A stretch of 42,947 nt of DNA from Actinophytocola sp. Its GTDB lineage: Bacteria > Actinomycetota > Actinomycetes > Mycobacteriales > Pseudonocardiaceae. Below, in pieces: positions 1 through 7,364 of this stretch. Each line of letters starts with the position of its first letter. The first letter of the stretch is position 1. The notes beneath the pieces were generated by a model. That model was not told the origin of the DNA, did no database searches, and saw only the letters and a program-made list of their open reading frames with translations. Position numbers and translations under genes: made by a program. Location: NCBI GenBank assembly GCA_009379975.1, contig WHSS01000013.1:1-42947 (forward strand). Direction: 5' to 3'.

Positions 1-34
1 CCTGGGGAGGTTACGTGCCGTCTCCTGTTGGGGT

Positions 35-148
35 CTATGCCCGGTGGAGTCGGAGTTGCCAGACGTCGAGGTAGCCGGAGCGGAAGCCGGCTTCGGAGTA
101 GGCGAGGTAGAACTCCCAGAGGCGTTGGAAGATTTGGGCGGGCCGGGG
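35..148 (-). pseudogene. C-terminal remnant of a cyclopropane-fatty-acid-synthase-like methyltransferase
   Basis: On the minus strand an open stretch of about 38 codons ends in TAG at 35-37 and reads FQRLWEFYLAYSEAGFRSG followed by YLDVWQLRLHRA. This is the typical C-terminal helix and strand of SAM-dependent cyclopropane/mycolic-acid cyclopropane synthase family proteins, which are usually 280-430 residues long. Everything upstream is missing: the frame is closed by TGA at 149-151 and the DNA passes directly into transposase sequence. The fragment is therefore a remnant created by insertion or deletion, with no start codon or ribosome-binding site. The family call rests on pattern recognition of a short segment. 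Confidence 0.6.
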
Positions 149-1418
149 TCAGTCGGCGAGGTTCGGTGATCGGTTTTTCCCAGGGGCGGCGTAGGTCGCG
201 GGTGAGGTGACGGGCGAGCCGGAGCTGGGTGTGGGCGACGATGATGAGCCAGGTTCAGCGATCCCCCTGCTCGGGGGTGCGCACGCGGGGACGGGTCCAG
301 CCCAGGGTTTGCTTGAGAAACCGGAACGTGTGTTCGATGTCGAATCGGCGGAGAAACGATCGCCAGAGACGGTCCACATCGGACGGTGTGGCCTGTGGGC
401 GGGAGTACCACAACCACACCGGTTTGGGGTTACGGTCACCGGGGAGACGGTCCACGGTCAGGCGGATCACGGTGCCCTCGATGATCGGCAGCTCGCCCTG
501 ATGCCGCTGCCATGCGCCGCGGTGGGTCAGGCGCGGGTGCGGCCGGGGCCACGCGCACGCTGCGGCGGTTCCGTAGCGGCTGGTGTCGCTGGCGGTGGCG
601 ACCTCGGGTGTGGGCTGGGTGGACGGCTCGTCCAGCTTGAACTCTGGCCCGTGCCGGGCGGTGCGACCGGCCCTGCCGGGCCGGCGAGGCGCCGGCGGAA
701 AGACGAAGGTCCGGTCCGAGCGCACCCGGCCCAGCAACTCCACGGGCAGATCGGCCAGCAGGTGCGCCAGGCGGGTCACGTCGTAGCCGGCGTCGAACAC
801 GACGAGAATGTCGGCGTCACCGGGCTTGTGATGCCCGGCCTGCTGGAGCCGCGCGATGACCTCGCGGACCTGCGCGGCGGTCACCTCGGTCGCGTCGTCG
901 CAGGGCCCCAAGCGGAGGGCGTCCAGGATCGCCGTCCACGAGGTGCGGCCCGGCTCCAGCGCCGCGACGAAGGAATACGGCCAGCCCGGGATCATCTGGG
1001 CCTGGCCCTTGCCGCGCCCGTAGACATGGCAGAACAGCCGGTCCGGGCTGGTGGCCGCGTCCGTGCGCAGCCACGCGCTGACATCGACCGCCAGCATGAT
1101 CCGCCCCTCGGCGTCGCGGGGCACCGGCAGGCTCGCCAGCGACCGGCGCAGCCGGTCAATCTGAATCCGGCCACTGTGCAGGCCGTCATACAGGGCGCCG
1201 TGCCCGCGCCGGTGCTCGGCGGTCAAGCTCAGCCCGACCAGCGAACTCACCGGCCCGTCGGCGCACAGCACCGCGTCGGTTAGCTCGAACAGGGCATCGG
1301 CCCGCAGGGTCAGGCAGTCATAGAACGCCTGCCGAAACCCAGCAAGATCACCCAGACTCGCCGGGCGTGCCAGCTCGCCCCCGGCACCGCCTTGCTGCAC
1401 ACTGAGATCCACGGCCAC
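138..1418 (-). pseudogene. Truncated DDE-type transposase (NF041680-like family) with in-frame stop
   Basis: A 387-codon reading frame from GTG at 1418 matches a widespread actinobacterial transposase family of about 450-480 residues. Conserved blocks include FYDCLTLRADALFELTDAVL, RRGHGALYDGL, SPDRLFCHVYGRGK and MIPGWPYSFVAALE. Candidate catalytic acids are visible: D in LAVDVSAWL, D in VVFDAGYD and E in IEHTFRFLKQTLGW. The frame stops at TGA (255-257), exactly where the family has Trp in DRWTWL. Reading through the stop, the homology continues (TWLIIVAHTQLRLARHL, DLRRPWEKP, RLTPAR) until about position 138, where it switches to a methyltransferase remnant. The C-terminal tail is therefore lost and an internal nonsense codon is present. 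A dead insertion sequence is the simplest reading. Confidence 0.8.
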
Positions 1419-1476
1419 CGTCTTTCGTCTTCACGTTCTGTGGAAGGAACCCGAAGATGATCAAGCGGTGGCCGTG
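1410..1476. repeat. 11-bp inverted repeat flanking the 5' side of the transposase
   Basis: CACGGCCACCG at 1410-1420 is perfectly complementary to CGGTGGCCGTG at 1466-1476, with 45 nt between. The left arm overlaps the transposase GTG start (1416-1418). It may be a hairpin controlling transposase translation, or part of the original element end; no matching copy was found at the other side, where the element is deleted. Confidence 0.45.
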
Positions 1477-1510
1477 CCATGTCATGGCGACACGCCGCCC
1501 AGAGACCACA

Positions 1511-1529
1511 AACCCCTGATCAAGGGGTT
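1511..1529. terminator. Small hairpin before the amidohydrolase gene
   Basis: AACCCC (1511-1516) pairs with GGGGTT (1524-1529) around TGATCAA, followed by TTAAAAGA. The stem is short. It lies between the transposase remnant and the amidohydrolase and could insulate them; it may equally be a chance palindrome. Confidence 0.3.
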
Positions 1530-1561
1530 AAAAGACAAGCTGAGAAGGCGACGATCTTCGA

Positions 1562-2326
1562 ATGGACACGGCACAACCGATCGACGTACATCAGCACCTG
1601 GTGCCACCCGCGCTCGAGGACGCACTCCGTCGCCGGGGGCAGCCGCCACTGCTCGACGGCGACACGCTGCACCGCGACGGCTGTGCGCCCGCGGCGTTCG
1701 GCCCTGGTCACTTCGACGTCGAGGCGCGGGTCGCGCAGCTCGAGGAGGATGGCTGCGCGAAGGCGCTGATCTCGTTGTCGTCGCCGCTCGGACTGGAGTA
1801 CCTGCCGCCCGAGGAAGCATGGCCGTTGCTCGACCACCACGACAAGCCGTTGCTGATCCACCCCGGACCGGTCTCGCTTCCCGCCGGTCAGCTGCCGGCG
1901 TGGTGGACTGCGGTGGTGCCGTTCGTGGCGCAGCAGCATGCCGCCTGGCATGCCTGGCATGCCTGGCAGGTCGCGGGGCCGCAGGCACACCCTGATCTCC
2001 GGGCGTGTTTCGTGGCCTTGGCCGGGCTCGCCCCGCTGCACGGTGACCGGGTGCGGGCTCGCGGCGGCAGCGGGTTCGCGCTCACGGGCAACGTCTACTA
2101 CGAGACGCCGTCTTACCGAGAGCGGACGGTCGCCCTGCTGCAAGACAACGTTGCCGCCGGGGCGATCGTCTACGGGTCTGACCGCCCGTACGCCCAGCCG
2201 AGCTTGACCGGCCTGCCGGCGAGCACATCGGACGCGATCCGGGTCGCCAACCCCGGCCGGTTGCTGACCGGCCCATCCCGAAAACCGACTCACCAGGAGG
2301 CATGGTGTCAAACGAGATCTGGCTGA
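1562..2326 (+). CDS. Amidohydrolase (metal-dependent TIM-barrel) family protein, apparently internally shortened
   Basis: The 254-residue product begins with IDVHQHLVPP, the first metal-binding HxH strand of the amidohydrolase_2 / aminocarboxymuconate-semialdehyde-decarboxylase superfamily. Later blocks also fit: ALISLSSPLGLE, PLLIHPGP, PAWWTAVVPFVAQ, ALAGLAPLHGDR, YYETPSYRERTVALL and VYGSDRP (the late conserved Asp). Relatives are usually about 300-330 residues. The step from LPPEEAWPLLD straight to HHDKPLLIHPGP appears to skip the second and third barrel strands, suggesting an in-frame deletion of about 50-60 codons. The start is uncertain because no strong Shine-Dalgarno precedes ATG 1562. 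The last 25 nt overlap the downstream ornithine-cyclodeaminase-like gene, so the two are probably cotranscribed. Substrate is unknown and activity is doubtful. Confidence 0.65.
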   Translation: MDTAQPIDVHQHLVPPALEDALRRRGQPPLLDGDTLHRDGCAPAAFGPGHFDVEARVAQLEEDGCAKALISLSSPLGLEYLPPEEAWPLLDHHDKPLLIHPGPVSLPAGQLPAWWTAVVPFVAQQHAAWHAWHAWQVAGPQAHPDLRACFVALAGLAPLHGDRVRARGGSGFALTGNVYYETPSYRERTVALLQDNVAAGAIVYGSDRPYAQPSLTGLPASTSDAIRVANPGRLLTGPSRKPTHQEAWCQTRSG

Positions 2327-3309
2327 CCTATCTCAACGGTCCCGCGGTCGAACAGCTGAGCCTGACCGACAGCGAGATCCTCACCGCGGTCGAGGAAGGC
2401 CTCCGCGCCCAGGGCGCCGGGAAATCGGTCATCGAACCGCGGGTCCACCTGGAGCCGGATCCGAGTTTCCACGGGCACTTCAACGTGCTTCGTGGCTACG
2501 TCGAGCCGCTCGGTTTGGCGGGTGTGAAGATCGTCGGCGACTATGTCGACAACTACAAACAGGGGCTGCCTTCGGAGATGGCGCTGCTCAACCTGTTCGA
2601 CCCGCGGACCGGCATGCCGCTGGCGATCGTCGACGCCACCGCCATTACCGAGATGCGCACCGGGGCGCTGACCGCCATCGGCGCCCGGCATCTGGCCCGG
2701 CGCGACTCCCGGATCCTCGGCCACGTCGGTGCCAGGGGCACGTCGTACTGGAACGTCAGGCTGCTGGATCACCTGTACGACTTCGAGGAGATCCGCGTGC
2801 ACTCCAGGCGTCCGGAGAGCCGGGACGCCTTCGCCGAGCGGCTACGCCAAGACCTCGGCAAGCCGGTAGTGGTGACCGAGGACTGGCAGTCGTGCGTGTC
2901 CGGCGCCGACATCGTCGTCGAGGCGTCGCGGCTCTCGCAACCGACGCCGCTGCTGAAGACCGAGTGGATCAAGCCGGGCTCCCTGGTGATCCCCTACGGC
3001 ACCATGAGCGCCGTCGAACTGTCGCTCACCGATCTCATGGACAAGATCGTCGTGGACGACTGGGGACAGTGCCGAACCGGGAAGTTGGGTGCGCTGCGGC
3101 AGCACGTGGACGCGGGCAAGTTGACCGAGGAAACGCTGCACGCCGAGTTGTGTGACCTCGTGGTCGGAAACAAGCCCGGCCGCGAAAGCGACGATGAGAT
3201 GACGCTGTTCTGGCATCGCGGCCTGTCGCTGTCCGACATCGCCCTTGGCGCGGCGATGGTGGAGAAGGCGAAGGCCGACGACGTGGGGCAGCGGCTGCGC
3301 TTCGCATGA
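2302..3309 (+). CDS. Ornithine cyclodeaminase / mu-crystallin family protein
   Basis: A 335-residue protein of usual family length. It has the substrate-side segment with GVKIVGDYVDNYKQGLPS, a LFDPRTGMPLAIVDATAIT-type strand, the MRTGALTAIGARHLAR helix and a Rossmann-type nucleotide-binding region starting ILGHVGARGTSYWNVRLLD. The C-terminal SLSDIALGAAMVEKA carries the family Asp. Members reduce or deaminate amino acids or imines with NAD(P), for example ornithine, alanine or ketimines; the substrate cannot be read here. AGGAGG at 2295-2300 lies only 1 nt before ATG 2302 and 4 nt before GTG 2305, so the start may be GTG 2305. It overlaps the amidohydrolase, implying a joint catabolic role. 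This is an inference from position. Confidence 0.85.
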   Translation: MVSNEIWLTYLNGPAVEQLSLTDSEILTAVEEGLRAQGAGKSVIEPRVHLEPDPSFHGHFNVLRGYVEPLGLAGVKIVGDYVDNYKQGLPSEMALLNLFDPRTGMPLAIVDATAITEMRTGALTAIGARHLARRDSRILGHVGARGTSYWNVRLLDHLYDFEEIRVHSRRPESRDAFAERLRQDLGKPVVVTEDWQSCVSGADIVVEASRLSQPTPLLKTEWIKPGSLVIPYGTMSAVELSLTDLMDKIVVDDWGQCRTGKLGALRQHVDAGKLTEETLHAELCDLVVGNKPGRESDDEMTLFWHRGLSLSDIALGAAMVEKAKADDVGQRLRFA

Positions 3310-3319
3310 CTCCGCCGGG

Positions 3320-3363
3320 TCGTGAGTGCTGATCAGGGTTAGAACACTGATAGCCACTCACGA
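3320..3363. terminator. Hairpin between convergent genes, TCGTGAGTG arms
   Basis: TCGTGAGTG (3320-3328) pairs perfectly with CACTCACGA (3355-3363); the interior holds a weaker ATCAG/CTGAT pairing. It fills the 57-bp gap between two convergent genes, so it probably ends transcription from both sides. There is no T tract. The arm sequence recurs in the larger purA-sseC element at 12240. Confidence 0.55.
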
Positions 3364-3366
3364 TAC

Positions 3367-3855
3367 CTAGTAGGTGCCGCCGAGCTTGCGATGGTCCCAG
3401 CTGACGATCTTGGTGGGGACGAACCGGAGCCCGACCCGCTTGGTGGCCTGCTTGCGCAGGAAGTCGACGAGCTCGGGCGGCACCTCGATGGTCTCGTCCT
3501 CGAAGGTGTAGCGGTGCAGCAGATCGGTGCCCATCTGCAAGGTCCGGTCCGGGTCGTCGACGATCTCGACGTCGCACTCCATCGATACGCCCCGAAGCTG
3601 CTCGTAAGCTTCGCCGTCCTCGATGAGCACCGTCGCCTCGGCGAGCCGTCGCAGGTTCGCGATCTTCTGCGAGCTGCCGTAGGTCCAGGTCTCCAGGGCG
3701 GCGCCGCCCGAATCGGTCCGGCGCGGGACGTACCAGAGCGGCGCGAGATGGGGACGCCCGTTCGGGCCCATGGTCGCCACGTTGATGACCTGCTGCCCGG
3801 CGAGGAACCCGTGCACCTCGTCGTCGGTCATCCGGATCTCGTCACGACGGGACAT
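3367..3855 (-). CDS. Pyridoxamine 5'-phosphate oxidase (PPOX) family flavin/F420-binding protein
   Basis: About 162 residues when started at ATG 3855, which has GGAGG (3861-3865) five bases upstream; an upstream ATG at 3906 lacks such a site. MTDDEVHGFLAGQQVINVAT and GPNGRPHLAPLWYVP are the opening helix and first barrel strands of split-barrel PPOX proteins. TWTYGSSQKIANLRR, ATVLIEDGEAYEQLRGVSM and the C-terminal RFVPTKIVSWDHRKLGG complete the fold. Family members bind FMN, F420 or haem and often reduce small molecules; the exact cofactor is not determinable. It is transcribed divergently from the DUF2236 gene, with a 100-bp shared promoter region. Confidence 0.8.
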   Translation of the reverse strand: MSRRDEIRMTDDEVHGFLAGQQVINVATMGPNGRPHLAPLWYVPRRTDSGGAALETWTYGSSQKIANLRRLAEATVLIEDGEAYEQLRGVSMECDVEIVDDPDRTLQMGTDLLHRYTFEDETIEVPPELVDFLRKQATKRVGLRFVPTKIVSWDHRKLGGTY

Positions 3856-3955
3856 GTGTGCCTCCAGCACCTCGTTGCGGTTCCAACTGACAACGGTCCT
3901 TGTCATACTTCGAGTACTCCTGCACTCTAATCATGATCTCAACTGGAGGGCGCGT

Positions 3956-5203
3956 TTGACGACGAGCAGCATGCGGGTGCCTGCCGAATTTCGGTACTGG
4001 GACCACGTCGGCGACAAGCGGGTACAGCGGGTCCGGAAGGCCTGGCGGGCGTTGTTCCGGTTCGACCCGCAACCCGGCGACGACTACGTGCGCGCCTTCG
4101 CCAACGCGTACTACGACGCCGATCCGGTCGCGGAAGCCTTCGTCGACGAGGTGTATTTCCAGCGCGGATCGGGCGAGGGCCGCCGGATGCTGGATCAGGC
4201 CATCGAGCACGGCATCGAAGCGGTGCCGGACGCCCCGGAATCCATGCGGGCGCTGTTCGAGGAGTTCGAGCGCGATCCGGCGTGGGTCGACCACGAGCAT
4301 GTCGCACTCGGCGCGAAGGTGTTCCGGCGCTGGGGTACCGCGGTGTTCAGCTTCGCCACCACCAGCACGCTGGAGATGTACTCGGAGAACTCCATCACCA
4401 AGCCGCTGTCGCTGGCGGGCGGCTACGCCGGTGACAAGGCGCATCACCGGCAGTTGGAGACGGTCCGGTTCTGGCTCGACGTCTCGGCGGCCGGTGGACT
4501 CGAGCCCGGTGCGGCAGGCCGGGCGACGGCGATGCGGGTCCGGATCATGCACGTGTTCATCCGGCGCAAACTGATGGCCCACCCGGAGTGGGATGCCGAG
4601 GCCTGGGGTGTGCCGATCAGCATCGGCGACGCCACGCTCACCCTGATGGGCGGCAGCGTCGTCCCCGGGCTCGCGCTCTGGTCCATGGGACACCAGACGA
4701 CGATCCGGGAGATCGAGGCGACGCTGCACTTCTGGCGCTACGTCGGCCACCTGCTCGGCGTGCAGCCCGACTGGTACCCGCGCGATTTCCGCGAGTCGAT
4801 CCAGCTGATGTTCGCCGCCTTCGTCAAGCGTGCCCATGAGGCGGGCGAAGACGGTGAGGAACTGGTGGAGTCGTATCTGCCGGCGTTCGCGCCCCGGCCG
4901 GGGACGCCGCTGCGCAAGCGGATCCGCGACGAGATCAACTACCGGGTACAGATCGGCTACACCCGGTTCTGGATGCTGCCCATGACCTATCGCAGGCACC
5001 GGATGCCCTTCCCGTGGCCGTGGGCGCTGCACCCGCTGCTGCAGTTCCCGGTGCTGTTCACGCTGGAGACGGCACGGCGTCTGCTGCCGCCGCTGGACCG
5101 GCTCGCCGACCGGTATCAGAACTGGCGACGCTGGCAGTGGTACCGCAACGAGGTCGGCGACGCCCGTGCGGAGTTCACGCCGGTGGAGGAGTTCCGGCGC
5201 TGA
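3956..5203 (+). CDS. DUF2236 oxygenase-like (MpaB / latex-clearing protein catalytic domain) protein
   Basis: The start is taken as TTG 3956 because GGAGGG (3945-3950) lies five bases before it, giving 415 residues; the frame stays open upstream but has no ribosome-binding site. The sequence shows the DUF2236 arrangement: an N-terminal FRYWDHVGDKRVQRV region, then a helical core with FRRWGTAVFSFATTSTLEMY, KPLSLAGGYAGDKAHHR, TAMRVRIMHVFIRRKL, VPISIGDATLTLMGG and WRYVGHLLGVQPDWYP. Histidines in RIMHVFIRR and neighbouring helices are candidate haem ligands, by analogy with rubber oxygenase. Function is probably an oxidoreductase acting on a hydrophobic substrate. It ends in a palindrome shared with the convergent SDR gene, and the two may act in one lipid pathway. 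Confidence 0.78.
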   Translation: MTTSSMRVPAEFRYWDHVGDKRVQRVRKAWRALFRFDPQPGDDYVRAFANAYYDADPVAEAFVDEVYFQRGSGEGRRMLDQAIEHGIEAVPDAPESMRALFEEFERDPAWVDHEHVALGAKVFRRWGTAVFSFATTSTLEMYSENSITKPLSLAGGYAGDKAHHRQLETVRFWLDVSAAGGLEPGAAGRATAMRVRIMHVFIRRKLMAHPEWDAEAWGVPISIGDATLTLMGGSVVPGLALWSMGHQTTIREIEATLHFWRYVGHLLGVQPDWYPRDFRESIQLMFAAFVKRAHEAGEDGEELVESYLPAFAPRPGTPLRKRIRDEINYRVQIGYTRFWMLPMTYRRHRMPFPWPWALHPLLQFPVLFTLETARRLLPPLDRLADRYQNWRRWQWYRNEVGDARAEFTPVEEFRR

Positions 5204-5213
5204 GCGCGCTCAG
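5200..5213. terminator. 14-bp perfect palindrome holding both stop codons of convergent genes
   Basis: CTGAGCGCGCTCAG is a perfect palindrome containing the TGA of the DUF2236 gene (5201-5203) and the complement of the TGA of the SDR gene (5210-5212). Only six bases separate the two frames, so any terminator must lie inside coding DNA. Confidence 0.4.
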
Positions 5214-6142
5214 GCGTTGTTGGACTGCTTCGCGCGGCGTTCGGTGGCCGCCCTGCCCGCGTGCCCGGTCATCGCCGCTTCGCGCGCTCCCCGCTCCCGG
5301 ATGTCGTCGACGGCCGCGGCGTCGGCCTCGGCCACGCCCAGCATCTTGGCGCCGACCTCGATGAACGGCGGGATGAAGGCGCGGAACAGCTTCACGCCGC
5401 CGACCCACCGCGGCACGTGGATCGTGCGCCGCCGTTCGATGATGCCGCGTTCGAGCTTGTTCAGCGCGAACTCGAGCGGGTAGGTCTTGCCGAACAGGCC
5501 GGGCATGCCCGTGCGGAGCTTGCCGAACACCGGGTGCGCGTCGGCGCTGGAGACCAGGTCGGTGCGGATCCAGCTCGGATGCGCCACGCCCACCTGCACG
5601 CCGTGGTGGCGTAGCTCGACCCGGAGCCCGTTGCAGAACGCCTCGACGCCTGCCTTCGCAGCGCAGTAGTTCGCCATCCCCGGCGCGTGCGTGATCGCGC
5701 CCAGCGAGGAGATCGCGACCAGGTAGCCCTTGCGCTCGATCACGTGCGGCAAGGTGACCCGGAAGGTACGCCAGACGCCGAGCAGGTCGACCTCGAAGAC
5801 CTTCTCGTAGGCGACCGGATCGACCGAGCGGGCGAACCCAGTGGTCGCGATGCCCGCGTTGGCCACCACGATGTCGATGCCGCCCCACTTCTCGAGGATG
5901 ACGGTGGTGGCCGATTCCAGCTCTCGCCAGCTGGTGACATCGGCCTCCAGTGAGATGGCATTCGACCCGATCTGCTCGGCAACCCGGTCCTGCTCTTCGA
6001 TCTCGAGGCCGACCAGCGCGACCTTGGCGCCGCGGGCGGAGAAGCGCTCGGCCAGCCCGGCGCCGATGCCTCGAGCCGCGCCGGTGATCAGTACGACTTT
6101 GCCTGCCACGTTGCCCTTGCGCTTGAGCGGGTTGCGTGCCAC
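5210..6142 (-). CDS. Short-chain dehydrogenase/reductase (SDR)
   Basis: A 310-residue classical SDR. TGAARGIGAGLAERF (about residues 21-35) is the TGxxxGxG dinucleotide motif, ANAG (about 93-96) the structural motif, AISSLGAITHAPG contains the catalytic Ser, and YCAAK supplies Tyr and Lys. The C-terminal 60 residues after RRRTIHVPRWVGG form an extended helical tail, as in lipid- or sterol-active membrane-associated SDRs. The start is GTG 6142 with AAGGAGG seven bases upstream. The upstream region holds two TetR-style palindromes, so expression is probably repressor-controlled. It converges on the DUF2236 gene. Substrate is unknown. Confidence 0.85.
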   Translation of the reverse strand: MARNPLKRKGNVAGKVVLITGAARGIGAGLAERFSARGAKVALVGLEIEEQDRVAEQIGSNAISLEADVTSWRELESATTVILEKWGGIDIVVANAGIATTGFARSVDPVAYEKVFEVDLLGVWRTFRVTLPHVIERKGYLVAISSLGAITHAPGMANYCAAKAGVEAFCNGLRVELRHHGVQVGVAHPSWIRTDLVSSADAHPVFGKLRTGMPGLFGKTYPLEFALNKLERGIIERRRTIHVPRWVGGVKLFRAFIPPFIEVGAKMLGVAEADAAAVDDIRERGAREAAMTGHAGRAATERRAKQSNNA

Positions 6143-6164
6143 GTGGACGCCTCCTTGCGTAACT

Positions 6165-6199
6165 TACCGTCGGTAGAGTACTGAAGAGTAACAGTTACT
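6165..6199 (-). promoter_or_regulatory. Two palindromic operator-like sites upstream of the SDR gene
   Basis: TACCGTCGGTA (6165-6175) and AGTAACAGTTACT (6187-6199) are each perfect odd-length palindromes, 11 bases apart and 23-57 bases upstream of the SDR start. Paired sites of this size are typical of TetR-family regulators of lipid genes. No regulator gene lies beside them, so any factor would act from elsewhere. Confidence 0.5.
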
Positions 6200-6257
6200 T
6201 CGGTTTACAGGGAAGCCCCGTTCTCACCGCGTCTTCAGCCGCTCTACCGCGGGCTCG

Positions 6258-6301
6258 TAGGATGCGAAACAGGAATTTCCCCGCCGGTAAGCGCTACCGG
6301 C
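6258..6301 (+). promoter_or_regulatory. Putative fba promoter and leader hairpin
   Basis: TAGGAT (6258-6263) is a good -10 candidate, with TTCAGC about 18 bases upstream as a weak -35. The leader then contains GCCGGTA (6283-6289) paired with TACCGGC (6295-6301), a perfect 7-bp stem-loop ending 24 nt before the aldolase ATG. It could be an operator or an mRNA hairpin. Confidence 0.4.
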
Positions 6302-6325
6302 GAGAACTGCCGAGGAGGAGCAACG

Positions 6326-7354
6326 ATGCCCATCGCAACCCCCGAGGTTTACGCGGCCATGCTGGACCGAGCCAAAGAGGGTGAGTTCGCGTATCCGGCC
6401 ATCAACGTGACGTCCTCGGAGACCCTGAACGCCGCGCTGCGGGGTTTCGCCGAGGCCGAGAGCGACGGCATCATCCAGTTCTCCACCGGCGGGTCCGAGT
6501 TCGCCTCCGGGCAGAAGGTCAAGGACATGGTCGTCGGTGCGACAGCACTGGCCGAGTTCGCGCACGTGGTCGCCAAGCAGTACCCGGTCAACGTCGCGTT
6601 GCACACCGACCACTGCCCGAAGGACAAGCTCGACGGCTTCGTCCGGCCGCTGATCGAGATCTCGCGCGAGCGCGTCAACCGCGGCGAGAACCCGCTGTTC
6701 CAGTCCCACATGTGGGACGGCTCGGCGATCGACCTGGAGGAGAACCTGACCATCGCCGCCGAACTGCTCGACAAGGCAGCGGCCGCGAAGATCATCCTCG
6801 AGGTGGAGATCGGCGTCGTCGGCGGCGAGGAGGACGGCGTCTCCAACGAGATCAACGAGAAGCTCTACACCGCGGAAGGTGACTACGTGCGCACCGTCGA
6901 GACGCTCGGCGCGGGCGAGAAGGGCCGGTACCTGCTCGCCGCGACCTTCGGCAACGTGCACGGCGCCTACAAGCCCGGCGCGGTGGAGCTACGCCCGGAC
7001 GTGCTCAAGCGCGGTCAGGCGGTCGCGGCGCAGAAGCTGGGGCTGCCCGAGGGCTCGAAGCCGTTCGAGCTGGTCTTTCACGGTGGCTCCGGCTCGCTGC
7101 TCGAGGAGATCCACGAGGCGGTGTCCTACGGCGTGGTCAAGATGAACGTGGACACCGACACCCAGTACGCGTTCTCCCGGCCGATCGCCGACCACTTCTT
7201 CAAGAACTACGACGGCGTGCTCAAGGTCGACGGCGAGGTCGGCAACAAGAAGGTCTACGACCCCCGCAGCTACCTGAAGGTCGCCGAAGGCGCGATGGCC
7301 ACGAGGGTCGTAGAGGCCGCGGAAAGCCTGAAGTCGGCCGGGCGAAAGATCTGA
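6326..7354 (+). CDS. fba: Class II fructose-bisphosphate aldolase
   Basis: A 342-residue zinc aldolase that interconverts fructose 1,6-bisphosphate with dihydroxyacetone phosphate and glyceraldehyde 3-phosphate in the cytoplasm (glycolysis/gluconeogenesis). AYPAINVTSSETLNAAL begins the barrel. ALHTDHCPKDK (about residues 91-101) supplies the catalytic Asp and a zinc His, LEVEIGVVGGEEDGV the Glu-rich loop, GNVHGAYKPG and FHGGSGS the remaining zinc and phosphate loops, and KMNVDTDTQYAF the late barrel strand. AGGAGG lies 7 nt before ATG 6326. Length and motifs match the mycobacterial enzyme. Conserved neighbours here are DUF3151 and purA further downstream. Confidence 0.97.
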   Translation: MPIATPEVYAAMLDRAKEGEFAYPAINVTSSETLNAALRGFAEAESDGIIQFSTGGSEFASGQKVKDMVVGATALAEFAHVVAKQYPVNVALHTDHCPKDKLDGFVRPLIEISRERVNRGENPLFQSHMWDGSAIDLEENLTIAAELLDKAAAAKIILEVEIGVVGGEEDGVSNEINEKLYTAEGDYVRTVETLGAGEKGRYLLAATFGNVHGAYKPGAVELRPDVLKRGQAVAAQKLGLPEGSKPFELVFHGGSGSLLEEIHEAVSYGVVKMNVDTDTQYAFSRPIADHFFKNYDGVLKVDGEVGNKKVYDPRSYLKVAEGAMATRVVEAAESLKSAGRKI

Positions 7355-7364
7355 TCTCCGTCGG

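Noticed and set aside
207-1283. A 358-codon plus-strand frame over the transposase
   Set aside because: Opposite strand of the transposase reading frame, with no family motifs.
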